From Stercorarius parasiticus (Eukaryota > Chordata > Aves > Charadriiformes > Stercorariidae), in NCBI GenBank assembly GCA_013396915.1, contig VWZL01001965.1, forward strand, positions 186,001-250,000: 64,000 nt of DNA, given 5' to 3'. Each line of letters starts with the position of its first letter. Within the stretch, counting starts at the first letter, position 1. Of the stretch, positions 23,601 to 37,125 are shown piece after piece. The notes under the pieces are model-generated. The model was not told the origin of the DNA. It was given only the letters and a program-made list of their open reading frames with translations, and made no database searches. Made by a program: the position numbers and the translations under genes.

Positions 23601-26600
23601 GGTTTTTTTACCCATTTTCAATAGCTTTTTTAAACAGTATCTTGTTCTGGGAGACTGGTTTGAAATAACTAGATATTAATGTGGATGGAAAGCCAACAGA
23701 TTTTAGCAACTGAGATTACCTTTGACCTCTTGATGTTGGTAATTTGTGTCAATTTTGAAAGCAATAGTGGTTCTTGAGTACTTGCTTTGAGTCATTTTTT
23801 TTCCTCACAAACTAGAATGAATATTTCTATCCTGCAAATAGATTGTGTTAGTATCTTTATTCCCCATCAATTATGTCAACACACTGTGTACGCAAGAATA
23901 CTTCTTAGTTTTTCAGATAACAAGAAACTCGCTCTCTGAATTTTTTGCAAAACAGGTCAAACGTAAAGCATTCTTTTTCAATTGTCAACATCATCATTCA
24001 GTTTCATTAGCTGTTGTATCAGTTTGGAGATTTAATAATTTGAATCTATTGATTTAATGATTTAATTTTATTTGTGATACAAATGTGGTTATTATATTGC
24101 TTCACCTTTAATTAGCTTAGTGAAATGCAGAAATTAGCTCATGTGGATTAAGTATTTATTTTTTTTTTTTGCTCACTCCGTATAATACAATACATTAGAA
24201 GATGGACAGACTGTCTTCATCCCATCAAACTGAAGCACGATTCACGTGCTCTGTGAGCACAGGTAATCCTGAGTAAGTAACCTTCAGCTCAAGTGAGGAT
24301 TCTTATAGTCTTGGGTAAGAAATCTGCGAGTCACATAGGTATCTTTGCAGATAAATCCCCACAAAAGATACTGTGAGCAAATCGCCTAATGCCAAGGTCA
24401 TAGCTGCAAGGGCAACAGCAAATATTGGGTATAACCCAGTGAAATGCTCCGTTTTCCAGACCCTGCTCATATTCGCTTCGATACTAGCAGTGTTCTTGTT
24501 GCTAGAATTACCCTGTCAAGTAATCTGGAAGGGTGAAAAATCCAGCCGACCTGAATCGTTATCCATGCCTGTAAAATCACTCAGCCTTGTTTACGGTAAA
24601 CCTGTGGGTGCACAGATCTAGTGTCATCACCCCTTCCACTCCACTGTGACATCAAAAAGCCGTAACACTGTCATTGTACACCCACAGAACAAGTGGCAGC
24701 CAAATAAACATACACCCTGCTCTCTGTTATTGCTTACTTAAAGTGGCTCTGATGGTGAAATGGGAAAAAAGCGCTATTTGCTCCACTGTCTAATCAGGAA
24801 ACTGCTCTTTTAATGAATGTATTGTTCAGCTCAGAGTACTTCTATTGAAATGAATTTGTTAGCCCCAGTAACACTGTCACTCATCATGCAAATCAAATGG
24901 TGTTTTCCTTAGCTTCTGCCAGTTATAACATACCAGTGCTTGTCAAATGCAAAGAGCAATTACCTTACCTCTGGTCTTATTCATAGAACAAGGTAGCGAG
25001 CTGTTGTAGCCCTGAGGACTACCAGCTCTATGTTGCACACCAGTGTCATTTCCCTGTGTTTTAGGTTAAACTAGATCTTTTGGTATCAAGACAGAAATAA
25101 GATAAAATGCCTATTTGCTTTAAAATTCTTAAGAATGAGATTTCAGCTGAATTTATCTCATGTAAAGAAAGTTTGGGGCACCTGGAGAGACAGGACCCTC
25201 TAACAGGTGGGAGATTCCCAGCCTGAGTTTAGTGGGTGTTTAGATAAATAGGATAAATCACTCTCTGAAGCTGTGTTTCTCCACTGACTGTAAGCAACAG
25301 ACAGACAACTTGATTGATGAGCAACATCTACTTTTTTTGCAGCAGAGGTTAGATGGGGCAACCATTTCAACAGATTTTTATCTTTCACAGTCCCTTTGAA
25401 TGCAGATGCAATGCAGACAAATACTCTCGGGGTGCTACTCTAGTCCACCACAGATACTCAAGAGAGACGGAAACGGTCATGTGAAGGAACAGACTTTCAG
25501 CAGCCAGGGCACTAAGATCTTGTTTTTAGGAAATACTCTCCTTTACCATCCCAAAGTTATGGTTCAAAGTCCAAAGTTCCTCAGTCTCTTTTTTACTGAA
25601 TTCAGTGAGTTTCAAAATAGTCTCAGTGGTGGTTTATCATACAGCAAATGAACAATACAAGCTCCTCAATATATAGTGGATTTCCACGCTCCCCTGTACA
25701 GTATTAAGAACTTGCCATTCTGAATAAGGCAAACAATTTAAATTGACATCTTTCTAACAAGATAAAAAAATAGGTATCATCCCTCTTATGTTTGTAATTT
25801 AAAGCAGGGACAAATCTCTTTAAATATTTAACAAGCTCTTGAAATACATAATGTGATGCTGTAAATTAATATTTGTCTTGAAACCCCTTTCCTATGAAAG
25901 GGGGACTTACCAGAAATTCAGAAAACACTTAAAGGTCGCACAGCAAAGCCTTACTCCATCAAAGAAAGCTCACTCATGGCCAAAAATAGAAACTAGTACA
26001 GGAACTGCGGCCTCCAGTTTCAAAGCTAACATAGAATAAGATACATGCAAAAAGGGTAAAATGTGTGAGAACTCAGTTGCAGCTCTGAGCTGCTTGAAGG
26101 CAAGGTGGGTGAAAACAAAGCAGTCTATGCATACCATGCAGCTACTGAAACATGAGATAAGGTTTGTGTGTGATGCAGAGCTTTCGGTCATTGAACAGCT
26201 GCTCATACTTAAAGTCCTGCCGTGGGAAATGATCTGGCAAGAATTACAACAGACATTTGTAATTACATACTTTGGTATCCTGGTTAGCTGCTGCAGAATG
26301 GATAAAACCAGCTGGTGAAATGTTTGTTTTGGCCTGGTCCCATGATAATGTTTTAGATGTAGGTTCATTCTTCATTGGAGGAGATTTGACAAAGGCATTT
26401 CCTTTCCCACTGTGGGCTGTCAGAGCCCTTACATGCCATTGGTTCCCTTTGACTCAAATGGAAAAATGCCATCAAGTAACAAAATGCCATCTACATTCCC
26501 AGCTCTCTGGGCATATCCTACATCTCTCTTCCAGCTATTGTCTTACCCAATAACATTCCCTGGTGGAGAAATACAGTCTTCATGCTTATGCATCACAGAT

Positions 26601-26752
26601 GAATGGCAAAACAAGAGCTACAGAGATAGTCTCTCCATTGCCAACCAAATGCCACACATGAATGAAACATTTTGAAACACATTGAAACCACTCTGTGGAG
26701 AGGTACTGAAAACAGACAATGGCCTGCAAGGCCCCTTGCATGGGGTAGAATT
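23601..26752. other. Unassigned AT-rich sequence
   Basis: No gene or clear repeat. A T-rich run lies at 24,158-24,169. A candidate regulatory element at 24,570-24,930 is listed separately. The remaining frames (up to 132 codons, 25,970-26,368 minus) overlap plus-strand frames and show no known motif. Confidence 0.45.
24570..24930. promoter_or_regulatory. Candidate conserved non-coding element with octamer
   Basis: An exact POU/octamer word ATGCAAAT lies at 24,886-24,893, with 'ttgttcagctcagag', 'gtctaatcaggaaactgc', 'agccaaataaacat' and 'cttgtttac' (forkhead-like) words nearby. There is no coding frame and no repeat homology. The regulatory role is inferred only from word content. Confidence 0.25.
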
Positions 26753-27358
26753 CGTCCTGGTTTGGTCCAAGTTAGCCAATGTCAAGATGACAGATGCTCT
26801 CCCCCACCTCTCACTCCAAGGAAGAGAGAGATAGAGATTTATGTGTTTAGAAAAAACTAAACTACTTTAATGAAATACTAATACTAAAATAAAAAGGAAA
26901 AAAATAAATACAACATAAATAAGTATATACAAAACCAGATCAAGTTCCTAGGAAGATGTCACTGGCAGGCACCGGGAAAGTTCCAGACTGGTCTCAGTGG
27001 CAAATGGGAACTGGAACACACTGACTGGGATCAAAAGGCAGATGAGCTGACAGGGTCCTCCTCAGATGTCAGTCACTGGAGAAAGAGAGCCAATGAAGAA
27101 TCAGTCTACCAGAGGAGAGCCATTGGAGAAGAGCCAACCTGGCCCCTTTGATTCCTGAGCTTTAATACTGAGCATGGCAGCTGGGATGGAACACCCGATT
27201 GGTCAGTTTGGGTCACCTGACCTGTCCACTCCTCCCCACAGGTGTGACCCCTCCATGGGGTAAACACCCAGGTCAGCTGACCCTGGTTGCCACGGCAACA
27301 AGCATCGGCAAGAGCCTCTCACTGAACAGGAAGTTGGCCCTGCTCCCAAACCAGGACA
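26753..27358 (-). mobile_element. Solo LTR of an avian endogenous retrovirus
   Basis: The ends are near-mirror images: the plus strand begins cgtcctggtttgg and ends ccaaaccaggaca, so the minus-strand LTR starts TGTCCTGGTTTGG. Flanks GAATT (26,748-26,752) and GAAGT (27,359-27,363) look like a 5-bp target duplication with one change. On the minus strand, signals are ordered as in an LTR: a CCAAT box (27,198-27,202), a TATA-like TATTAAAGC (27,159-27,167) and an ATTAAA polyadenylation signal (26,876-26,881). No internal viral genes are present on either side, so this is a recombined solo LTR of about 606 bp. The superfamily (ERVL- or ERVK-like) is not resolved. Confidence 0.75.
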
Positions 27359-28368
27359 GAAGTACAAGGCAGGACAGAGACCCGGATCGCAGTCCATTAC
27401 ATACGGTGTGAATGCCTGATATATCTGCCTTTTATGAATTCTCTCTTCTTCAGTCCACTATCCAGCACTGGAGCCAGTAAAACTTTCTAGGTGAAAATGT
27501 TGTTGGTACTGACAGGTTCCCAAGAAAAATGCTTGCTTTTTGAAAAACTCTGTGGATTAGGACTGCAGGGACAAGTAGAAGTGGAGTCTATATTTAATCC
27601 TGATGCCTTGCAAGACTCCAGTTACATGACTGATAAGAAATGGAATTAATGCAGCTCTGAAATGTGGAAGTACCCTGCAAGAAAATTAAAGAAAAAGATA
27701 AAGGCACAAGCATAGAAGATAATTTTGGTATCTACAAGAAAATTAAAGGCAGAAACAGCAGCTGTTTTGAAACTCAAGTTTGAGAACTCAGCACCTTGCT
27801 TTATCCTGCTGCCTCTAAATTAAGTGTCAGTGTTACTCATCAAAGATGATGTTTTGTAAACATTATGTCTACAGCTGCCCTGTGTGTATTATCACACGAG
27901 CTAATAAAACTGGCTAGCAGTCGGACATCAACCTCTTTAAGCTGTTGCCCACTAGAGCCTTCAAATCTTAAGTCTTTGTCTCTTGCTTTGGGCCTGCCCT
28001 GACATTAAGTATGTATCAGAAATAGAGCTATTTGAAAGCAAAAAAACCTCAAAATCTTTAAAATTATTATTTTCTTCTCTCTGAAGTTGGATCTGGAGCC
28101 AATGGCTTTATTGTACCTGTATCTTTGGGTTTTGGGCAGGTGCACTCCATAAGACCATAAGGAGTGGTTGATGTCCACTTTGGCTTCCCTCAGTACCATT
28201 CTCATAGGGGGAATTCTTACTATTGCCAAAGACCAGAGAATTGTAGGAATTTCTCCTTAACTAGATTGGGACCTGATAGAAGTGAGCTTTACTGGACTAA
28301 AATTTTAAAAAGGGACAGAAGGCAGTTAGGGAATGACAATGATGTACACCTGTGTTATGGAATCTATC

Positions 28369-28437
28369 ATGTGGACTATATTATTCCAATGGTTATATCC
28401 ATTGGATTTAACCATTATGTGGACTATATTATTCCAA
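28369..28437. repeat. 21-bp perfect direct repeat flanking an 8-bp palindrome
   Basis: An identical 21-base word occupies 28,369-28,389 and 28,417-28,437 (48-bp period); it starts atgtggactata and ends ttccaa. Overlapping the end of the first copy is a perfect hairpin: tccaatgg (28,385-28,392), a 6-nt loop, and ccattgga (28,399-28,406). No similarity to known transposon ends was recognised. Confidence 0.8.
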
Positions 28438-31400
28438 GGTTACCCAGAGTGCTGCTCCTGACAGTGGAAAATGCAAGATGTTTTTAAAATTCTGCACAAC
28501 TTCCAGTTTCTCAGCAGCTACTGTTGCAACTAGAGTCTTTGCCAGAAGCCCAGTCAGTAGCTACAGGAATTCACCTGGTCACCAACTGAGATTTCTTATC
28601 TGATTCCTTCTCTCACATTTATATTGTTTTACTGCTTGCTTTCTTCAGCTTGGTAAAGTGAAGTGGAATCCAAAGGGAGCATGGGGGAGAGCAAGGTGTA
28701 TCTGGATGACTCCAAAGGAATGCACAAATACTGGAGTACTGCAAGATATGGATAAGTATTCAGTAAGGAGAAAGTAATCCTTCCACTGCTTCTTTGAGCT
28801 TCGTGAAATCTGACAGTATCGGCTGTGAGACTTCCTTACACGAGGCCTACCTTTTCATAAAACTTCTAGATCATTCCTTTAACAAGGTGATGAAAAATCA
28901 TATTGGCCTCTTCCACACACACGAACAAACATCTACACACGCAGACAGAATTGGTGTTCTTATTTGGACCCCTTGCTAGCTTATATGAAAACCTCTAGAA
29001 AGCCAAGCACTGGGATAAGATGATGGATGATACTGCCAGCATATCCAGAACCAGCAGCTTTATCCATGCCAAGGAACAGTCTCTGTCCCAGCTATCACCA
29101 TTAATAAGTCTCTGGCTACTGCTGCCAAAGGGAAAAAATGGCAGCCTGTTACTATACCTGTCTCTACCACTCACTCAGCCTTTGGCTTAGATGTTGCTCT
29201 CTCTTGCCTCCTTTCCAATGTGGATTTAACGTGGAGAAGTTGGACATGCTGCTCACCATCTGTACGTAGGCACTGGATATGTGAACAGGTAGAAATGTCT
29301 TTTTCTCTGTCTTGCCTGATCCGCTAAAGTCATGTCAGTGTGATGCACAATTTAGACCACCACACTGATGTCAGTCAAGTGCCACAGTACTTCACAGTTT
29401 TCCGTATAGATGCCTCCTGGGGACACACTTCCTTTTTGGAATTGAGTGCTCTCTCTTTCAGTGGTTTGGATTTTTTTTTGGCTTTTGTGTGTGTGTATGG
29501 TTCATTCACTGAACTGAAAAGTCAATAATTCATATGTTTCTAATCAGATGTAGAAAGGTACTGTCATGCCTAACAACATGAAGAATGTAAGTGGAAATAA
29601 GCTTCTGAATCCAAAACCATGGTCATGACTCAGAAGTTTAATTTTATTTACCACTTTTTGACAAGTTTGCCTGAATACTTTGCTTCAGACAGCATGGACC
29701 TGAATTAAACCACGTTTATTGCTCTGATGACTTTGTTGTTCGTATTAACCCTTCTGAAAAAAAAAAATAATCCTTGTGACTAAACCATATCCCAGAATAG
29801 TGCTTGTAAGAGTAATGAGATCACTGCTTTCCTGACTCATCTCAGATAAATGGGATGCTGCAGAGAAGAGTTTGTGCTGCACTCCAACCAGTCAAGCATC
29901 ATCTGCAGTGATTCAGCCTTCAGATAATTAGCTTGGTGTAATTATTTCAGGAATCCCCACATTGGGACTATTAAAGATGACAAGTTAACTATGTGATCCT
30001 GACAGGCAGGATCACCATAAGCTGCAATCCTCCAACAGCATGTGTTACTTCATCTTAAGGAAGCTCAGCTACAGAGCACCCAGCACCAGGCAGGGATGGG
30101 AGCACCTCACAGGCTCTGTCTGTTACCCTGACCTGGAATAACTCATTTTTGAGCACTTGCTTGGACCAATCTTGAAAGAAAAGATTTTTAAAAGATTTTC
30201 ACCAGGCCAATACTCTCATTTGTAGCAGGGCTTAAGACACAGGGATCTTAGTGTTCAGTCTCATGACCCACCAAGAATCCTTGACACAAGTTCATAAATA
30301 CATTTCTGAGCATCCTCAATGTAATCAACATACGCTTGTGAGGAAGGGACTCAGGAAGGAGAGAAGATATGTGTGTTCTACACTGTCAGGCCGCTCACAC
30401 TTCATGATCATCAACTGTTTCAAGACCAATCACAAACCTCCAAAGGGTCAGTATCTTTTGATATGGTGTGAGACTAAGAGTCATCTTTGAAAATTCTTTG
30501 AACTTTGAACTCCTACGTGTTCTGCCTGAATTTAAGGGAAAAACAATCTTTCACCTTGCTTTCTCTGAGTTTATTCATAGACAAAATAGGAAAAATAATT
30601 CTTATATTCTTCCAAGAACCAGAAAAATATCCAAAAGCATCTGAACTGCAAAGAAAATATGGCCATTGAAGGTTAAGCTCCTAACCTCTGTAGGAATTAG
30701 GAAAATTCACCGGCTATCATTAAGCTGATGTTTTTCAAACATATCAGTATTTTCTGAATGGAAATGCTGTGCAGTGCTAAATGGTAATTTACTGTTTTTC
30801 CCTTGTGATTGATGTCTTCTGTTTACTAGACTGTCATGGAAACAGCATCTGTGATTCCGAGGACAGCTAACCATTGCTGTGTGCTATCCTATTAGAGGGA
30901 TTCCTGCAACCCAGAATTCAGATGAGCTTTGGGGAGAGACGGGGATTTGTAGCCTCTGTAGGCTTTCGGTTGGCAAGGTTTTTTGTGTTGATTTAGAGAA
31001 AGATATTGGAGATATATGAGAAATATAAAAGAAAAGGCTCTGTGTAAGATTAGAAAGATAAAATCTTATCTCTCCCAAGTGATCAGAGAAAGCAGTCAAA
31101 GGATCTTTGCCTTGCACAAAGATAGAAAGACAATAAACAGAAACATCTGTAATATGCATTTGAAGAGGAGAGGTTAAAGATCCCTCAGATAACATATTAA
31201 GAGTGATTTTTTGTACAGTCAGAGTCAAATGGAAGGTTCAAGCAATAGGTGGGCTCATCTGATGCAAGACTAGAAGGTCATCTTTCTGCAAAAATAGGAA
31301 AATTTTCCATATTTGTTGAGGACAAAATACTTAATCTTTTTCATTATGTAGCTGAACAACTGTTTTCTTAAGTGGGATAGATCTGAGGAACACCTGGTGA

Positions 31401-33734
31401 CACAACGGCTCCAAATGAACTGTTTTCCTCAATTCATGTATGGCTCAGTTCACTCACGTGACAGGTGCAGAAGTCTTTGCAAACAGGAGTTCCTGCAATA
31501 CACTTGGCTATAACACCAATATATGCTCACTGACACCTGAAGCAGGATTAACAGGGGCTGAAGGGCAAGACAACAGCATGGAGAAATACCTTCTAGCTGT
31601 TGAAGGTGAGGGGATAATAATTAACAACTTAGCACTCTTCAAAGAAAAAGACACTGAGTTTCTGTAGGGTTTCCATGAGGTGGCAAAAGAATAGCTGAGG
31701 TACCTGCTTAACTCCTACACATATTTTGCGGGGGAACATCTGATTTTCTGACTCATTCTCCATTGAGACCCAGTACCAGTCCATCCAGACAGCTTTTATG
31801 GAAAGAAAATTCACTGTCTAGCCAAGGAGACATTTGTCCCTCCAGGGAAGAGCTTCCCAGTGTACCTAAACAAGAAAAACACATCCCAGCCTGGATCATA
31901 GACTGTGAAAGGATGTGGTTCTGGGTTCAGACTGTGAACAATGGCCCAGAGCCTAAATATTCATATAGACCTGCTCTTGATATCTTGTACGGTCTTTAGG
32001 AATAAGCTTCGGAAAGTAACTGATGTTTTATCAACAGGAGACGGCGTTATTTAATATTTTTTTTCCAGACTGATTTTTATCCTAGACATTTCTCCTGAAC
32101 CTTCCACAGACAGTTGTTGGAGAAAAGACAAAGTATCTGAGTATAAATGTTCATTAGTCTGTTATCAGTTTAATATGCTTACAATCTTCATGGAGTACTT
32201 AGAGGAGGACAGCTACTGTGTTGGAGTGTTTTTAAAAAGGAATATTTTGAAGCTCAGGAATGTGAAAAATGCCATGACATTTCTGTGGCTAAATAGCTAA
32301 TCTGGAGAGGGGTTGTTTTTGGTTTTCTGTTCAGATGTTTAAAGTGAACTATTCCTAAATGAATTTTTCACAAGAAATTGTTTACCAAAATCTGTGAAAA
32401 AATAAAAGCAATTATGTATTTGAGTACTTTGTAATCTATGGGTGGAGGAAAAAGTTGGAAGAAGCTGATTTCATTAACTGTTATAAATGATTCCTTCTTC
32501 TCTTGCCAATGGACTGCTTCTCCATCAGCAGTTTTTAGGTAAAATCTTCATACTTTGTCTCAAGACTATAAAGAAGAGATTCTTCAGACAAAAGTGTATT
32601 TCTTGGAGAAACTTCAGGAGACAGCTTTCTAAAATAGAAGGAAGAACAAGAAAGAACAGACATGATGTAGCTTGTGATACCACAGACATTGACACTGTTC
32701 TTCAGGAAAGGTAGGATAAATCTGCAAACAAGAAGAGTGAAATTAATTTTTCTGCTACTTATACTTTCCCCTGCCCCTGTTCTATGTCCTTTTTTATCCA
32801 TTCATTATTTTAAGTTATGCTTTCTTGAAAGTCTATCAGTTTAATTACTAACATTTCCAGCCTTTTGGATATCTAGGATGTTCAGAGAAAACTGAATTGA
32901 TCTTGAACTTCGGCTAGCTTCTTTCAGAGCCAAGAGATTCCAAAGCTGTGTAAGGTGCTGGTAATGCAGTGATTGCATCAGTCAATGCCCTTCAACATGC
33001 CCTCCTAGTAAATCTACATGTATCCTGGACCTGAAGTGCTTATTCATTGAGGGAAAAATACTATCATCCTGGCCAGAACTTCGGGTTTCACTCTTATACT
33101 TGTTTTTTATAAAAATGGCCACCATATCAAGTTTACCATTTGGGTATTTTTTCTCATTTTCATAGCCTTATATGAAGTACAAATTTTAGACTATACATTT
33201 AAAAAATTACTTTCGATTTATACTTACTGTGTAGTGGAAAACACAGTGGAACAGCGTAGGGAAAGAGATCTGTGCAAATGAATTGTATCACTCTAGCCAT
33301 GCAAAGAAGTTGTACCACCCTGGGGAAAAAAACAAACCAAACCATCTCATCATTCCTTTCACTCTCATCTGCTTTTTTACCTGAGTAAATCTGCTCAGGC
33401 TGTTGAAAAAAAGCAGAATTTTTGGCTATCAAATACAAATTATTACCAAAGGGGGTGGGGGGAAAGAGCATTAAAAAAATCTTAAAAAAACCCCTTAGGC
33501 ACAGAGTTTATTTTATTTTATTTAAAACCTATATGATAAAGTGACAGAGACAGTAGTGCCTGATTGGTCCTGACATGAAGCTCCCAGCTGCACAAAACAT
33601 TTTGGTAGGTTGACTGGCTCTTTCTGATTAGATCTGACAGATTATTAGAATAGTATTATTTGATGGACCATGAGAGTAGGAAATGACATACAATTTCACA
33701 GTAAAGGACGTTACTATCTATTGCATGATGCTTG

Positions 33735-33830
33735 ATTTTATTGGTAATTTTTTCTTTTTTCTATGCATTGTCTTTTTATTTTTCTTGTTTGTGTTTTTAT
33801 TTTTATTGTTTTGTTTTGTTTCCCTGATCC
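33735..33830. repeat. T-rich low-complexity tract
   Basis: The plus strand is dominated by T with scattered G and A ('ttttatttttattgttttgt'). It produces a hydrophobic-looking open frame at 33,683-33,925 that is a composition artefact. It could be a decayed poly(A) tail of an antisense retrocopy, but no body is recognised beside it. Confidence 0.6.
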
Positions 33831-36800
33831 TTCCTGAGGATTTGCAATTTAATTTGTGTATGCTTAGCATATGTAGCAGGCTGGCAGCTGACAAGGTAAC
33901 ATCTTGGTCAAGAGTATCATTATGAGATGTAGAGGGGCACTGAACAATGTCAGCCCATTTTCTGTGGTCTACCTACTGGATTCATTTTATATCTACTGCA
34001 AAGAACAAAGTTATCTGAAAGACAAAAGGAAACGAATAAGAATCACAGCAGAGGCTTATTTTGTTGTGTATAAGAACCCTGGGAGGCATGACAGGTAGTA
34101 AGCCTCCATTTCCACTCTCTGATAAAATAAGTAAATAAATGCACGGAGCCTTTAAAACAAATCATACATTTTTAAAGATGTGAGAAAGCGTTGAGAGAAG
34201 CAGTGTGAGTGTATCCTTTATGCTGTAACCAGTCTTTTTTTATGTATCCAACGCTTAGTACAACTGCCATTGCAATTAAGGGAACGATAGCTATGTGGAA
34301 TGATGATAGTGTTACAGGACAATTAGGAAGCCTGCTGTAACAGTGCATCTTCCATGCCGCTTAACCTACATCCCCTGCAGTCTGCTTACTGATTTTTTCT
34401 CACAACATTTATTTTCACGATGCCAACCTCCAAGTTTCTTCAAACAACTGTCACCCCTTCCTGTAGGCTGGGCTGGAAGTGATCATTACTGTAAAAGTTG
34501 CTTAACCCTTTTTATTATAACCCTTCTTTAACCAAAACTTAACTGCTGAATGAAAATAAAATACTGGTCTGCATAGCAATGAGTCAATCACCATGTAGAA
34601 AGAAACTGGATGTTATCAAGGAGTAAAGGTTATACCATAAAACATAGGAACAAATGGATCAGATTAAGACAGCCTGAATTACATTTTAAGCAGTGAATTT
34701 GCCACTTCAATGAAACTCTTTTGATGTAATTTTACATACTGCATTTCTACGTGTAGGACGGTACAACGTGCAGGATGGCATATTTAAATTTGTATCTTAT
34801 TTTATAACTACAGTAAAGAAAATGTTAAATCATTAGAGAGAAATGCTTCCTATCTTTTAAAAAGAATGTATAACACTTGACTTTGGCTTTGCAGTTCCCC
34901 AAGTGTGACTGTGGCTGCAAAAATATGAGACTTATGAAGAAAATACATGAGTGGCATAAAGATTCTGAGCTATCGTGCATAGTGGCCCCACTTATTAATA
35001 GTAAGCTAGATTGAATATGAGGCAAGGGATGGATTAGATGACCTCCCTAACAAATTTTCTATTATTTTCGAACCTCATGCTATCAAAATCTGTATTGTGC
35101 ACCACAGGACTGTATGTTTTACATGCAAATTTTTTGCCTGTAGGTTTTCTGCGTCTCAGTCTAACTCACTGCTGAGCTGTAACTCTTCTTCTCCCGTCTT
35201 TATCAGACCTGGGCTCTTAAAAAAGCGCTTCAGCTGAGAAGAGCTGCTGAGCTAGAAAGAGGTACATCACAATAGAGCATTGAGAAAACCTCTCACCGCA
35301 TTTCATTTCACTGCCAGTGTTGGGCATTTTTTCCCCATTTTAAAACAAGAGGTCCTATTCCCCTTCTCTAACCTAAACTAGCACTGAAGTATGTTTTGGG
35401 AAATCGAACCACCAACATGATAACTGATGATTAGTAGTTACATATAAAATATCTCCCCATTCAAGAAGAGAACTTTCATAGGATATAAGGATCTGCCATC
35501 AGAAGACAGGTATAAATAACATCATTGCAAATGTCACTTCCCTTGTGACTTCACACCTATCATCTCACATCAGCAATGACGTTGTTTAGTGGCTAATTAG
35601 ACCATCCACTCACACAATCTTTTAGCATTAGAGCTACAACACCTTGAGTTATTGAATCTTCTTCAAAGAAAGATTGTGGAATCAAGAGCTGCCACAACTC
35701 AGAGAAATGCAGATTTATCCATATAGTCTGGTCCTACAGGACCTGATTTAATGTCTACTAAAGTCAGCGTAAAGCTTTCTAGTCACCTAAGGAGGACACG
35801 GTTCAGGCCTTTAATTTGTATATTAGTCTTTTCCACAGCTAGATGCATTTCAATGACAAACCATCACACACAGTTAGTGCCCTGATTTCTCCCTGTCCAA
35901 GGAAATCTGCAGTACCTCTTCCGGTAAAGCGAGAAAGCCAGCAATGTCCTGGGCGTTGCTGTGAAGGGAATCCAGACATGGAACATCAAAGAACCTTACA
36001 TTTTTCAGCAAATGTTGAGACTTTTAATTTCAAACACTCTTAATCCTGTGGATTCTTTTTTAATTACTGTGCTAGAAAAACAAAATAATTTTTTGTTTGA
36101 AAATAAATTTTTCTGCCAGCGCTGCTGCACAAGCCAGTTCCTTCCAGGACAGCACTCTCCACATCAGATTGCAGCGATATTCATGATAGGTTCAATTTTG
36201 CTACATAAATGAATTACCTATAACATAGAATTACCTATGAATTACTGCTATATAAGCAGTGATGAAGAAGGCACCTTCATGAGTGAGAATATTATCCTAA
36301 TGCTATTTTTAGTCTGATTTCTAGGTGTTGGCTCTGTAGGAACAAACGGGCAGAGCACTTGTTTAAATAAAAGCAGTCTGTGACAGGTTTGGGGATCCAT
36401 GCTCTGCAGTGTCCAGGGCTCTCGGCAGTTTATTGGCCAAGCCCTCAGCACTCTACCACTCCTTCACGCATGCTGAGGGCAGTGGCATGAGAAGGAGGGA
36501 TTTTCCTAAACCTCCATGAAGACACATGCTGCTGCCTTCTCTCTTGATGCTCATCCTTCCAGATTTGGCTGCTGCAATGCAATGCACATCTCCTCCCTCT
36601 GTATCAAAAGTGAGGTGAGTCAGGTATGGGAGACAGCAACAAATTGATGCACATGTGTGTGAGTGTGTCTGGGGGCATCAACACAATCTGCTGTCTGTTG
36701 CTTCAGTTCCTCAGCTGGGCACGACTGCTGCCATTTGAGAGCTTAGGCACTGCAAAGTCTGTGGGAGATTCAAAGAAGGTGGACATCGTTCAAATTACTG

Positions 36801-36854
36801 AATTTACTCAGCAGTTCTGAGCTGTTATTACTGAATATTAGTGCACGTCAAGCA

Positions 36855-37125
36855 GAGGCAGCATAGTAGAGAAAAGAATGAGAACAAAGTGGGAAGTCAT
36901 GAGCTCAGATTTTCAAGATATGGAATGTCACTCTACATTAATATTCCCATCAGCATAATAACATATTGGCTCAGTGAGCCACCATGATGTTGCAGTGATT
37001 AGTTAATATCTGTGCAGCTCTTTGAATTTGCAAGTCCTTATTCATCACTCTGTTCCACCAGTTTTATGAGTTGGTGCTAAAAATCACTGCCAAGTGCTAT
37101 AAAAGTGATCGATATCACTATTAAA
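36855..37125 (+). mobile_element. Ancient MIR-like SINE with L2-type tail
   Basis: Blocks occur in sense order: a tRNA-like 5' part (ggcagcatagtagagaaaag ... gggaagtcatgagctcagat), a central 'aatattcccatcagcataat' matching the 'cagtttccccatctgtaaaatgggg..aat' block, then 'gttaatatctgtgcagctct' and 'ttgaatttgcaag', and a terminal 'aagtgctataaaagtg' with 'atcactatta'. This tail is the kind shared with L2-like LINEs. Divergence is high and an insertion seems present in the 3' half. It belongs to the same class as the copies at 0.44, 8.6 and 17.45 kb. Confidence 0.55.

Larger units (their letters stand above)
27359..36854. other. Unassigned non-coding sequence
   Basis: About 9.5 kb with no supportable gene. 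It contains the direct repeat with palindrome at 28,369-28,437 and a T-rich tract at 33,735-33,830, both listed separately. A weak possible old repeat at about 35,725-35,790 ('acctgatttaatgtctacta', 'aaagtcagcg') is too degraded to call. Short frames are scattered on both strands. Confidence 0.45.
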
